From Polynucleobacter sp. AP-Nino-20-G2 (GTDB lineage Bacteria > Pseudomonadota > Gammaproteobacteria > Burkholderiales > Burkholderiaceae), in assembly GCF_018688235.1 (NCBI RefSeq), contig NZ_CP061313.1:789130-853129 (forward strand): a stretch of 64,000 bases of DNA. The letters run 5' to 3'. Of the stretch, positions 18,986-28,177 are shown one piece after another. The translations under genes were made by a program, and so were the position numbers. A model generated the notes under the pieces. The model saw nothing but the letters and a program-made list of their open reading frames with translations, had not been told where the DNA came from and made no database searches. How positions within the stretch are numbered: the stretch's first letter is position 1; every line of letters begins with the position of its first letter.

Positions 18986-20869
18986 ATGTCCTATAAATCA
19001 GAACACGAGCGCTCGATTAAAGACCCAGATGGATTCTGGGGAGAGCAGGCAAAGTTAATTCACTGGGAAAAGCCATTTAATAAGGTTCTGAATTACGACA
19101 ACCCTCCATTTGCGAAGTGGTTTGAGGGTGGTTTAACTAATCTTTGCTACAACGCAGTCGATCGTCATCTCCAGGATCGCCCTGATCAAATTGCGCTAGT
19201 TGCCGTTTCAACAGAAACCAATTTAGAGAAAGCCTACACTTTCAAAGAGCTTTATGAAGAAGTGAATCGTATGGCTGCCATTTATAAAGCCAATGGTGTT
19301 AAAAAGGGTGATCGTGTATTGATCTACATGCCGATGATTGCTGAAGCGTGCTTTGCGATGATGGCTTGCGCGCGTATCGGTGCTATCCACTCCGTAGTGT
19401 TTGGTGGTTTCGCATCACATAGTCTGGCATCGCGTATCGACGATGCAAAGCCAAAAATGATTGTGACCGCTGAAGCGGGCGCGCGCGGCGGCAAAGCGGT
19501 GCCTTACAAGCCTTTGTTGGATGAAGCTATTTCACTCGCAAGTTATAAGCCGGAAAAAGTATTGATCGTGAATCGCGGTTTAACGGAGTTCACTACAGTG
19601 GCGGGCCGTGATCTGGACTACGCTACAGAGCGTCAAAAACATATTCATGATTTAGTGCCTATTGAATGGGTAGATGCTACCCATACCTCGTACATCTTGT
19701 ACACCTCAGGAACTACAGGTAAGCCCAAGGGCGTGCAGCGCGATACCGGGGGTTACGCGGTTGCTTTAGCTTCAACCATGAAGCATATTTTCTGCGGCAA
19801 TCCAGGTGAGACGATGTTCTGCACTTCAGACATTGGTTGGGTTGTGGGACATAGTTACATTATTTACGCGCCATTGCTAAATGGTATGGCAACCATCATG
19901 TACGAGGGTACGCCATTGCGTCCGGATGCGGGCATCTGGTGGGAATTGGTTGAGAAGTACAAAGTATCTGTCATGTTCTCCGCGCCAACAGCAGTGCGCG
20001 TGCTCAAGAAACAAGATCCCGCTTTCTTAACCAAATATGACCTCTCGAGTTTGCGCGCGTTGTTCTTGGCGGGCGAGCCTCTGGATGAGCCGACGGCTAC
20101 TTGGATTCATGATGCGATTAAGAAGCCGATTGTGGATAACTACTGGCAAACTGAAACTGGTTGGCCAATGCTGGCGATTCAGCGTGGCGTAGAAGTGATG
20201 CCACACAAGTTTGGCTCACCCGGCGTCCCATCTTTTGGTTACAACATGAAGCTCTTGGATGATGCCACTTCAGAAGAGTTGGGTCCAGACCAGAAGGGTG
20301 TCATTGCTATTGAAGGCCCGCTGCCTCCAGGTTGTATGCAAACCGTGTGGGGTGATGACAAGCGTTTTGTAAGCACCTATTGGGAAACCATTCCCGGCAA
20401 GACGATTTATTCCACATTTGACTGGGGCATCAAGGACGAAGACGGTTACTTCTTTATCTTGGGCCGTACCGATGATGTGATTAACGTTGCGGGCCATCGC
20501 CTGGGCACTCGTGAGATTGAGGAAAGCATCTCTAGTCATCCCAATATTTCAGAAGTGGCAGTGGTGGGCATTGAGGACAAGCTCAAGGGTCAGGCAGCCA
20601 TTGCATTTGTAATTCCTAAAGATGCCTCGAAAACAGCCACTTTGGAAGCGGAGTGCATGAAGACCGTAGATAGCACTTTGGGCGCGATTGCCCGTCCTGG
20701 CCGTGTTTATGTAGTGACTGCCTTGCCAAAGACACGCTCCGGCAAAATTGTTCGCCGCGCACTCCAGGCTGTAGCAGAAGGCCGTGATCCTGGCGATATC
20801 AGCACCATGGAAGATCAGAACGTTTTAGCGCAAATTAAGACCATCATCGAGCAAAGCGCAAAGTCCTAA
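18986..20869 (+). CDS. prpE: Propionyl-CoA synthetase
   Basis: AMP-forming acyl-CoA synthetase activating propionate. The N-terminal NPPFAKWFEGGLTNLCYNAVDRHL region is typical of PrpE rather than acetyl-CoA synthetase. Motifs: P-loop YTSGTTGKPKGV, WQTETGW, GRTDDVINVAGHR, and the regulatory Lys in RSGKIVRR, the usual acetylation site. The ATG at 18986 is preferred over the in-frame TTG at 18980. Single gene ending in a hairpin; no prpBC genes nearby. Confidence 0.92.
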   Translation: MSYKSEHERSIKDPDGFWGEQAKLIHWEKPFNKVLNYDNPPFAKWFEGGLTNLCYNAVDRHLQDRPDQIALVAVSTETNLEKAYTFKELYEEVNRMAAIYKANGVKKGDRVLIYMPMIAEACFAMMACARIGAIHSVVFGGFASHSLASRIDDAKPKMIVTAEAGARGGKAVPYKPLLDEAISLASYKPEKVLIVNRGLTEFTTVAGRDLDYATERQKHIHDLVPIEWVDATHTSYILYTSGTTGKPKGVQRDTGGYAVALASTMKHIFCGNPGETMFCTSDIGWVVGHSYIIYAPLLNGMATIMYEGTPLRPDAGIWWELVEKYKVSVMFSAPTAVRVLKKQDPAFLTKYDLSSLRALFLAGEPLDEPTATWIHDAIKKPIVDNYWQTETGWPMLAIQRGVEVMPHKFGSPGVPSFGYNMKLLDDATSEELGPDQKGVIAIEGPLPPGCMQTVWGDDKRFVSTYWETIPGKTIYSTFDWGIKDEDGYFFILGRTDDVINVAGHRLGTREIEESISSHPNISEVAVVGIEDKLKGQAAIAFVIPKDASKTATLEAECMKTVDSTLGAIARPGRVYVVTALPKTRSGKIVRRALQAVAEGRDPGDISTMEDQNVLAQIKTIIEQSAKS

Positions 20870-20892
20870 TTTAGCTCTAAAAAGATGTAAAA

Positions 20893-20936
20893 ATTACCCC
20901 TTTAGTCTGATGGCTGAGGGGGTAATCTCCTTTTGA
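20893..20936 (+). terminator. Terminator-like hairpin after prpE
   Basis: A 13-bp stem starts with ATTACCCC and ends with GGGGTAAT (two T-G pairs further in), loop TCTGATGG, followed by CTCCTTTT. It lies 24 bases after prpE. The T tract is imperfect, but the stem is strong. Confidence 0.7.
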
Positions 20937-21107
20937 GCCCAATAGGCTGGGGATTCAAGGGTTTAGGGCGCAAAACTGGTATCATTACTAGGTTCAAAAC
21001 TTAATAAATTACCCTAGCGCTTAAAGACACTCACCTCCCGCACAAACAGTCCTGGGTTGGTCTTTTTGGGGTGTTGAGCGTCGGATGGAGCAGGGACTGG
21101 AGATGGT

Positions 21108-22310
21108 TTGTCACCCTTGCTTCCTTCTTTTCCTCCCGCCGTGTTGGCTTTAGCCGACGGCACATTATTTCCCGGCCTTAGCATTGGCGCCCCTGGCGAA
21201 ACTGCCGGCGAAGTCGTTTTCAATACCGCACTCACTGGTTATCAAGAGATCATTACTGATCCTAGCTATTGCCGCCAAATTGTCACTTTGACATATCCGC
21301 ATATCGGAAATGTTGGTGTGAATGGGCAAGATACTGAGTCTACTCAAATTCATGCGGCTGGCCTCGTGGTTAAGGACCTCTCTAAGCGGGTTTCTAATTT
21401 CCGCTCCGAAGAAAGTCTTGATGCCTACCTCTCCAAAGCGGGAGTCGTGGGTATTTCTGGGATTGATACTCGTAAGCTCACACGCGTTTTGCGCGATAAG
21501 GGTGCTCAGTCGGGCGCCATTGTGGCTGGCAAGATGGGTGATGATCTAGAGACTCTCGGCAAAAAAGCCTTGGAGCTTGCAAAAGCCTTCCCAGGTATGA
21601 ATGGCTTAGATTTAGCGAAAGTTGTCACCGCTAAAACGCCTTACGAGTGGCGTGAAGCCGAGTGGAATTTGCAAGGTGCTGATGGCAAACCGGCATACGG
21701 AACTCTGAATCAAAGCAAGCCCGTCAAGAAGGTCGTTGCTTACGACTTGGGCGTCAAGCGCAATATTCTGCGCATGCTCACTGAACGTGGCTGTGAATTA
21801 ACGGTGGTACCTGCACAAACGAGCGCTGCTGAAGTATTAGCGATGAATCCAGATGGCGTGTTCTTCTCGAATGGACCTGGCGATCCTGGTCCTTGTGATT
21901 ACGCTATTGCTGCCGCAAAAGAAATAATTGAAAAGGGTATTCCTACCTTTGGTATTTGTTTGGGCCATCAAATCATGGGCCTAGCTGCTGGCGCCAAAAC
22001 CTTGAAGATGAAGTTTGGTCACCACGGTGCAAACCATCCTGTAAAGGATTTGGATACGGGGCGCGTAGCCATTACCTCCCAGAATCACGGCTTTGCAGTG
22101 GATGCGAATACATTGCCTGACAACATTCGGGTAACGCATGTTTCATTGTTTGACGGATCCTTGCAGGGGCTTGCTTGGAAAGATAAGCCTGCCTTGTGTT
22201 TCCAAGGTCATCCAGAGGCCTCACCAGGCCCTCATGACATTGCATATTTATTTGATCGTTTTGTGGAGCTCATGAATGTTAACGATGCTGCCAAGAAGGA
22301 GGGCAAATAA
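21108..22310 (+). CDS. carA: Carbamoyl-phosphate synthase small subunit
   Basis: Glutamine amidotransferase subunit that feeds ammonia to CarB for arginine and pyrimidine synthesis. The class I GATase nucleophile is in FGICLGHQIMG, and the N-terminal FNTALTGYQEIITDPSY is the CarA signature. No ATG fits the N-terminus; TTG 21108 has GGAG five bases upstream, and TTG 21117 is an alternative that would give the usual MLPSFPP start. The 238 bases before the gene hold the prpE hairpin and an unassigned leader; no riboswitch was recognised. Its TAA shares one base with carB. Confidence 0.95.
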   Translation: MSPLLPSFPPAVLALADGTLFPGLSIGAPGETAGEVVFNTALTGYQEIITDPSYCRQIVTLTYPHIGNVGVNGQDTESTQIHAAGLVVKDLSKRVSNFRSEESLDAYLSKAGVVGISGIDTRKLTRVLRDKGAQSGAIVAGKMGDDLETLGKKALELAKAFPGMNGLDLAKVVTAKTPYEWREAEWNLQGADGKPAYGTLNQSKPVKKVVAYDLGVKRNILRMLTERGCELTVVPAQTSAAEVLAMNPDGVFFSNGPGDPGPCDYAIAAAKEIIEKGIPTFGICLGHQIMGLAAGAKTLKMKFGHHGANHPVKDLDTGRVAITSQNHGFAVDANTLPDNIRVTHVSLFDGSLQGLAWKDKPALCFQGHPEASPGPHDIAYLFDRFVELMNVNDAAKKEGK

Positions 22311-25300
22311 TGCCTAAGCGTAGCGACATTAAAAGCATTCTGATTATTGGCGCTGGTCCAATTGTGATTGGCCAGGCATGTGAGTTTGATTATTCTGGCG
22401 CGCAGGCTTGTAAAGCTTTGCGAGACGAAGGTTACAAAGTTATTTTGGTCAACAGCAATCCTGCAACCATCATGACTGATCCTGAGATGGCTGATGTGAC
22501 TTACATTGAGCCTATTACTTGGGAAGTGGTTGAGCGCATTATTGCGACAGAAAAACCCGATGCGATTTTGCCAACGATGGGTGGTCAAACCGCCTTGAAC
22601 TGTGCGCTCGATTTGCATCGTCACGGCGTTCTTGAGAAGTACGGTTGCGAACTGATCGGCGCTTCTCCAGAAGCCATTGATAAGGCGGAAGATCGTCAGA
22701 AGTTTAAAGATGCGATGACCAAGATTGGTCTTGGTTCTGCAAAGTCTGGTATTGCCCACTCTATGGATGAGGCGCATGAAGTGCAACAGCGCATCCAAAA
22801 AGAAACTGGCAGCCTTGGCTTTCCAGTAGTGATTCGTCCTTCATTTACGATGGGTGGATCTGGTGGTGGTATTGCGTATAACCGCGAAGAATTTGAAGAG
22901 ATTTGTAAACGTGGTTTGGATCTGTCACCAACGCGTGAACTCTTGATTGAAGAGTCACTCTTGGGTTGGAAAGAGTTTGAGATGGAAGTGGTGCGCGATC
23001 GCGCCGATAACTGCATCATCGTTTGCTCGATCGAAAACTTAGATCCAATGGGTGTTCATACCGGCGATTCCATTACGGTTGCGCCTGCGCAAACATTGAC
23101 CGATAAAGAGTATCAAATTCTGCGAAACGCCTCGATTGCGGTGTTGCGTGAAATTGGGGTTGATACAGGTGGTTCGAACGTCCAGTTCTCGATCAACCCA
23201 GTTGATGGCCGTATGATCGTGATTGAGATGAACCCACGGGTTTCACGTTCATCCGCATTGGCCTCTAAAGCAACTGGCTTTCCAATCGCAAAGATTGCCG
23301 CAAAGCTAGCTGTTGGTTACACCTTGGATGAGTTGAAAAACGACATTACTGGTGGCGCGACTCCGGCCTCATTTGAGCCATCTATCGACTATGTTGTTAC
23401 GAAGATTCCGCGTTTTGCATTTGAGAAATTCCCGCAAGCGGATTCTCGTTTGACAACGCAGATGAAATCCGTAGGTGAGGTGATGGCGATTGGCCGCACC
23501 TTCCAAGAGTCCTTCCAAAAGGCATTGCGTGGCCTAGAGGTCGGCGTAGATGGTTTAGATGAAGTCTCGACTGATTTGGATGACATCATTCAAGAGATTG
23601 GCGAGCCAGGTCCAGATCGTATTTGGTATTTGGCTGATGCATTCCGCATGGGTATGGGCCTAGATGAGATTTACAACGAGACTAAGGTGGATCCTTGGTT
23701 CTTGGAGCAAATCGAAGAGCTCATCACTATGGAAGCTGAGCTCAAGCAACGCAAGATCGATAGCTTATCTGCTGCGGAGTTGCGTTTCATCAAACAAAAA
23801 GGTTTCTCAGATCGCCGCTTAGCGAAATTATTGGGTGTAGATGCATCTTCAGTTCGCGCCGCGCGTCATCGCTTAAAAGTCACGCCTGTCTACAAGCGCG
23901 TGGATACCTGTGCCGCCGAGTTTTCTACCAATACAGCCTACTTGTACTCCACCTATGAAGCAGAGCATGGCGAGTGCGAGTCTCAGCCGACCAGCAAAGA
24001 CAAGATCATGGTCTTGGGTGGTGGTCCAAACCGTATTGGTCAGGGTATCGAGTTTGACTATTGCTGCGTACATGCTGCCTTGGCAATGCGTGAAGATGGT
24101 TATGAAACCATCATGGTCAACTGCAACCCAGAGACTGTTTCAACAGACTACGATACTTCCGATCGCTTGTACTTTGAGCCTTTGACCTTGGAAGATGTTT
24201 TGGAGATTGTGGCCAAAGAAAAACCAAAGGGTGTGATTGTTCAGTATGGCGGACAGACTCCATTGAAGTTGGCGTTGGATCTTGAGGCAAATGGCGTTCC
24301 GATTATTGGCACTTCACCAGACATGATTGATGCCGCGGAAGATCGTGAGCGCTTTCAGAAGTTATTACATGACTTGAATTTGCGTCAGCCGCCAAACCGC
24401 ACAGCGCGTGCGGAAGATGAGGCATTGAAGTTGGCCGACGAAATTGGTTACCCATTGGTTGTGCGTCCTTCCTATGTATTGGGTGGCCGGGCTATGGAAA
24501 TCGTTCACGATGGCCGTGACCTCGAGCGTTATATGCGTGAAGCGGTGAAGGTGTCTCACGATTCACCAGTATTGCTAGATCGTTTCTTAAATGACGCGAT
24601 TGAGTGCGACGTTGACTGTATTAGCGATGGTCAGCGCGTGTTTATCGGTGGCGTAATGGAGCATATTGAGCAAGCTGGCGTGCATTCGGGTGACTCTGCC
24701 TGTTCATTGCCGCCATACTCTTTATCAGATGAGACGATTGCAGAAATTAAGCGTCAAACTGCGGCGATGGCTAAGGGTCTCAATGTGGTTGGTTTGATGA
24801 ACGTGCAATTCGCGATTCAGAATGTGGATGGCAAAGATGTTATTTACGTGCTCGAGGTAAATCCACGCGCTTCCCGTACTGTGCCATTTGTATCAAAGGC
24901 TACTGGCTTGCAATTGGCAAAGATTGCGGCACGTTGCATGGTTGGGCAAACCTTGGATCAACAGGGTATTAAGAGCGAAGTGAAGCCAGCGTACTACTCT
25001 GTAAAAGAGGCGGTATTCCCGTTCAATAAATTCCCAGGTATCGATCCAATTCTTGGGCCAGAGATGCGCTCCACTGGTGAAGTAATGGGTGTTGGCAAAA
25101 CCTTTGGCGAGGCTTTGTTTAAGTCCCAGCTAGGTGCCGGCATCAAGTTGCCAAAGAGTGGCACCGTGGTGTTGACAGTTAAAGATAGTGATAAACCCAA
25201 GGCAGTTGAAGTAGCCAAGCTTTTGCATCAATTGGGTTTCCCAATGGTGGCTACCAAGGGTACTGCCGCAGCTATTGAAGGGGCTGGTTTACCAGTTCGT

Positions 25301-25573
25301 GTTGTGAACAAGGTAAAGGATGGTCGTCCACACATCGTTGACTTGATCAAGAATGGTGAAATCTCTTTAGTGTTTACTACTGTTGATGAAACTCGTACTG
25401 CGATTGCTGATTCACGATCCATACGCACTAGTGCACAGGCTAATGGCGTGACGTATTACACGACGATTAGCGCTGCTCGTGCGGTAATGGATGGTTTGAT
25501 GGCTTCGCAAAACGGTAGTAAAGAGTCTCTTGAAGTGTATTCATTGCAAAATTTGCACAAGACTCTCAATTAA
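22310..25573 (+). CDS. carB: Carbamoyl-phosphate synthase large subunit
   Basis: 1087 aa with two homologous ATP-grasp halves (carboxyphosphate and carbamate phosphorylation) joined by an oligomerisation domain, and a C-terminal MGS-like allosteric domain from about 950. The paired IGAGPIVIGQACEFDYSG and LGGGPNRIGQGIEFDYCC openings mark the two halves. Full length, overlapping carA by one base and 19 bases upstream of greA. Confidence 0.97.
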   Translation: MPKRSDIKSILIIGAGPIVIGQACEFDYSGAQACKALRDEGYKVILVNSNPATIMTDPEMADVTYIEPITWEVVERIIATEKPDAILPTMGGQTALNCALDLHRHGVLEKYGCELIGASPEAIDKAEDRQKFKDAMTKIGLGSAKSGIAHSMDEAHEVQQRIQKETGSLGFPVVIRPSFTMGGSGGGIAYNREEFEEICKRGLDLSPTRELLIEESLLGWKEFEMEVVRDRADNCIIVCSIENLDPMGVHTGDSITVAPAQTLTDKEYQILRNASIAVLREIGVDTGGSNVQFSINPVDGRMIVIEMNPRVSRSSALASKATGFPIAKIAAKLAVGYTLDELKNDITGGATPASFEPSIDYVVTKIPRFAFEKFPQADSRLTTQMKSVGEVMAIGRTFQESFQKALRGLEVGVDGLDEVSTDLDDIIQEIGEPGPDRIWYLADAFRMGMGLDEIYNETKVDPWFLEQIEELITMEAELKQRKIDSLSAAELRFIKQKGFSDRRLAKLLGVDASSVRAARHRLKVTPVYKRVDTCAAEFSTNTAYLYSTYEAEHGECESQPTSKDKIMVLGGGPNRIGQGIEFDYCCVHAALAMREDGYETIMVNCNPETVSTDYDTSDRLYFEPLTLEDVLEIVAKEKPKGVIVQYGGQTPLKLALDLEANGVPIIGTSPDMIDAAEDRERFQKLLHDLNLRQPPNRTARAEDEALKLADEIGYPLVVRPSYVLGGRAMEIVHDGRDLERYMREAVKVSHDSPVLLDRFLNDAIECDVDCISDGQRVFIGGVMEHIEQAGVHSGDSACSLPPYSLSDETIAEIKRQTAAMAKGLNVVGLMNVQFAIQNVDGKDVIYVLEVNPRASRTVPFVSKATGLQLAKIAARCMVGQTLDQQGIKSEVKPAYYSVKEAVFPFNKFPGIDPILGPEMRSTGEVMGVGKTFGEALFKSQLGAGIKLPKSGTVVLTVKDSDKPKAVEVAKLLHQLGFPMVATKGTAAAIEGAGLPVRVVNKVKDGRPHIVDLIKNGEISLVFTTVDETRTAIADSRSIRTSAQANGVTYYTTISAARAVMDGLMASQNGSKESLEVYSLQNLHKTLN

Positions 25574-25592
25574 TTTAAGTTAGGTTAGAAGC

Positions 25593-26069
25593 ATGAGCAC
25601 AATTCCAATTACTAAGCGCGGTGCAGAACTCTTGAAAGATGAGTTGCATCGCCTCAAGCATGTTGAGCGTCCAGCGGTTATTAACGCGATTTCTGAAGCG
25701 CGCGCTCAAGGCGATCTCTCTGAGAATGCTGAGTATGATGCTGCCAAAGAAAAGCAGGGCTTTATCGAAGGTCGTATTCAGGAGCTTGAAGGTAAGTTAT
25801 CTGCTGCGCAAATTATCGATCCTGCCGCGCTTGATGTCACAGGCCGTGTTGTATTCGGTGCCACTGTCGATCTCGAGGATTTAGAAGATGGCACTAAGCT
25901 GACTTACCAAATCGTGGGTGATGACGAGGCTGACATCGCATCAAACAAGATTTCCATTAGCTCACCAATCGCGCGCGCTTTAATTAGCAAAGAAGAGGGT
26001 GATGTGGTTGCGGTTCAGGCGCCTGGCGGTAATCGCGAAGTAGAAATTCTGGCGGTACGTTACATCTAA
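25593..26069 (+). CDS. greA: Transcription elongation factor GreA
   Basis: Rescues backtracked RNA polymerase by stimulating transcript cleavage. 158 aa: N-terminal coiled coil with the tip motif DLSENAEYDAAKEKQ carrying the acidic residues, and a C-terminal FKBP-like globular domain. The carB-greA arrangement is common in proteobacteria. Its TAA overlaps the next ATG by one base. Confidence 0.96.
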   Translation: MSTIPITKRGAELLKDELHRLKHVERPAVINAISEARAQGDLSENAEYDAAKEKQGFIEGRIQELEGKLSAAQIIDPAALDVTGRVVFGATVDLEDLEDGTKLTYQIVGDDEADIASNKISISSPIARALISKEEGDVVAVQAPGGNREVEILAVRYI

Positions 26070-26542
26070 TGCTACAGCTTCGAACCCAAAGAACTTTCAG
26101 TGTCATTTCTGGTCTTTGGGTTGGAAGCTTTATTACCGTAGGATTTCTGGTTGTTCCTGTTTTATTTTCTACGCTTGGCGATCGTCAGGTTGCTGGCTTG
26201 GTTGCGGCAAGCCTTTTTAAAACAATCGCCTATATGGGTGTTGCCATCAGCGCTCTCTTGATGCTCATGGCGAACTACCTGGTGAAGCAGGGCATCGCTC
26301 ACTATCACCTGATCCGTTGGATTCTGTTGGGAATGTTGGCTTGCGCTGTAGGGTCTGCATTCATCATCATTCCTTGGATGAATTCTTTAAGAGACCAAGC
26401 GCTGTACCTCGGATTATCTGTGCGAGAGTCTGCCAACGCTGTTGTGTTCAATCGACTTCATGGCGCCTCCAGCACCTTGTTCATGATTCAATTTTTGCTG
26501 GGTCTTGCCTTAGTGTGGCGAGCAACAAAAAACGCCGACTAG
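26069..26542 (+). CDS. DUF4149 family membrane protein
   Basis: Unknown function. 157 aa, about four membrane helices; the SGLWVGSFITVGFLVVPVLFSTL opening and FNRLHGASSTLFMIQFLLGL end are family features. Translationally coupled to greA (TAATG). The stop codon lies in the loop of the downstream terminator. Confidence 0.8.
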   Translation: MLQLRTQRTFSVISGLWVGSFITVGFLVVPVLFSTLGDRQVAGLVAASLFKTIAYMGVAISALLMLMANYLVKQGIAHYHLIRWILLGMLACAVGSAFIIIPWMNSLRDQALYLGLSVRESANAVVFNRLHGASSTLFMIQFLLGLALVWRATKNAD

Positions 26543-26556
26543 CGGCGTTTTTCTTT
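26527..26556. terminator. Bidirectional terminator after the carAB-greA operon
   Basis: A-run, stem CGCCG, loop ACTAG, stem CGGCG, T5 then CTTTT. The A/T flanks pair, giving about 10 bp. It serves the plus-strand operon and, read the other way, the convergent yhbY gene. The loop contains the stop codon of the DUF4149 gene. Confidence 0.9.
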
Positions 26557-26582
26557 TCAACAAGCTTTGGGCAGTTCCAAGC

Positions 26583-27209
26583 TTAAGACCCCAAAGACTT
26601 TTTCTTGGTGCTGCTCATGCGCACTTTACGTTTCTTGATTGGTGCAGGTGCGGCAGCTGCTTTGCGATAGCCAGGAGATGACCAGCCAATTTTGGATTCA
26701 GCAGCTTCCGAGCGTAAAACGCGCTTCTTCGGAGTGGCGCTCTTTACAGCAGCAGCTCTAGCAAACGGTGATTTGTTTGCAGCGGAGCGACGATCAGATC
26801 TCTCGGAATCGCTGGTGCGAACGCCAGCTTTTGCAACGGTGCGATTTGGCTGACGCTTAGTACGTGGCGCTTGTAATGATTTCTTGGTCTGCTTGCTGGA
26901 TCTGCCGAGATTGGAAAAAGCCTCATCCACCATATCTTTTGGTTTCCAGAGCACAAGCAATTTGCCAATGTGCTGAACTGGGGCGGCGTCGAGTTTGTCG
27001 CAAAGTTCTTCATACATCGCGATGCGGGCTTCACGGTCGTCACCAAAGACGCGAACTTTAATCAGGCCGTGGTGAGAGATGGCTAATTTAGCTTCTTTGA
27101 TCACCGCAGGTGTGAGGCCGTCGCCACCGATCATGACCACTGGACTGAGGTCATGAGCGTCGGCTTTAAGGGATTTGCGTTGTGCAGGGGTAATAGTAAG
27201 TGCAGTCAT
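26583..27209 (-). CDS. yhbY: YhbY-type RNA-binding protein with long basic tail
   Basis: CRM-domain protein associated with ribosome assembly. Residues 1-95 match the YhbY fold (RKSLKADAHDLSPVVMIGGDGLT and the GKLLVLWKP strand). The remaining 110 residues are a Lys/Arg/Ala/Ser-rich, probably disordered extension absent from the ~97-aa E. coli protein. Divergent from rlmE, another ribosome assembly factor, with 138 bases between them for both promoters. Confidence 0.88.
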   Translation of the reverse strand: MTALTITPAQRKSLKADAHDLSPVVMIGGDGLTPAVIKEAKLAISHHGLIKVRVFGDDREARIAMYEELCDKLDAAPVQHIGKLLVLWKPKDMVDEAFSNLGRSSKQTKKSLQAPRTKRQPNRTVAKAGVRTSDSERSDRRSAANKSPFARAAAVKSATPKKRVLRSEAAESKIGWSSPGYRKAAAAPAPIKKRKVRMSSTKKKSLGS

Positions 27210-27347
27210 GGCCTCGATGATAGAGCATTAGGGCTTGTAAAACGGGGCTTTCGCCCATATATATGCAGGAATCAGGCAGTTTTAAGCCGAATCCTTTTGC
27301 CTTACTGGGCATAAACAAGGAAAATAGGCGTCGAAAGTGGGTAAGTT

Positions 27348-28022
27348 GTGGCAAAGAATAAATTTAATAAAAGTTGGTTGCAGGATCATTTGACGGATCC
27401 GTACGTCAAGATGGCTCAAAAAGAGGGCTATCGCGCTAGAGCCGTTTACAAGCTCAGCGAAATTGACGATCAAGACCATCTCATCAAAGCCGGTATGACG
27501 ATTGTGGATTTAGGAAGCGCCCCAGGGAGCTGGTCTCAGTACGCCCGCAATCGACTAACGGAGTTGGGTAAGAGCAATCCTAAAATTGAATCTGGCAAAC
27601 CAGATGGCACGATTATTGCGATCGATATCTTACCGATGGAAGATATTGCCGATGTCAGCTTCATTCAAGGGGATTTCCGGGAAGAGGAGGGTTTAAAGGC
27701 CTTGGAAGCACTTTTGCCAGCGGATGCCGATGGAAAAGTCGACCTAGTCCTTTCTGATATGGCGCCCAATCTTTCTGGGGTTGGTGTAGCTGATGCTGCC
27801 CGGATGGCATTTTTAGCTGAAATTGCCTTGGATTTTGCTGTTCAGCACCTCAAACCAGAGGGTGCTCTCTTGATTAAGTGCTTTAACGGTAGCGGCTACA
27901 GTCAAATCGTGGAATCCTTCAAAAAGGTATTTAAAACCGTTGCCTCTAGAAAGCCTAAGGCCTCTAGAGCCCGATCCTCTGAAATCTTCCTTTTGGGCCG
28001 AAACCTCAAGCCGCCGAAGTGA
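27348..28022 (+). CDS. rlmE: 23S rRNA (uridine-2'-O)-methyltransferase
   Basis: Methylates the ribose of U2552 in the peptidyl transferase region (FtsJ/RrmJ). SAM motif VDLGSAPGSWSQY at about 53-65, motif IV DLVLSDMAPNLSG, and the catalytic Lys in LLIKCFNGSGY. GTG start at 27348 gives the usual N-terminus. 224 aa. Upstream of ftsH as in E. coli. Confidence 0.95.
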   Translation: MAKNKFNKSWLQDHLTDPYVKMAQKEGYRARAVYKLSEIDDQDHLIKAGMTIVDLGSAPGSWSQYARNRLTELGKSNPKIESGKPDGTIIAIDILPMEDIADVSFIQGDFREEEGLKALEALLPADADGKVDLVLSDMAPNLSGVGVADAARMAFLAEIALDFAVQHLKPEGALLIKCFNGSGYSQIVESFKKVFKTVASRKPKASRARSSEIFLLGRNLKPPK

Positions 28023-28065
28023 GCCTCCGATCAGGAAAAATACTCAATAACCCACTTTAAATAGG

Positions 28066-28082
28066 GGTTTATTAAATAAACC
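28066..28082. repeat. Inverted repeat between rlmE and ftsH
   Basis: GGTTTATT and AATAAACC around a single A form a perfect 17-base inverted repeat. No T tract follows, so it is not a standard terminator; it could be an operator or a processed hairpin. Confidence 0.4.
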
Positions 28083-28150
28083 TAGCTCAAGCCCTTGAAA
28101 AAGGCTGGTAGTAGAATCAAATACTTAGGTATAGCAATCCGCTTTAACTC

Positions 28151-28164
28151 CCGGATTAATCCGG
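28151..28164. promoter_or_regulatory. Perfect 14-bp palindrome before the ftsH ribosome site
   Basis: CCGGATTAATCCGG is fully self-complementary and ends one base before the likely ftsH Shine-Dalgarno (AAAGG). It may be a dimeric repressor site or an RNA hairpin affecting translation. Confidence 0.35.
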
Positions 28165-28177
28165 CAAAGGTCTCTTT

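Noticed and set aside
20930..21107. Riboswitch or attenuator leader before carA
   Set aside because: The leader has no recognisable aptamer or terminator/antiterminator pair; left unassigned.
22232..22798. 188-codon minus-strand open frame across the carA/carB junction
   Set aside because: Lies fully under conserved carA/carB coding sequence, has no family resemblance and no ribosome site.
28094..28100. CTTGAAA as a heat-shock sigma-32 promoter of ftsH
   Set aside because: The -35 fits exactly but no CCCAT-type -10 is found at the right distance; kept only as a remark.
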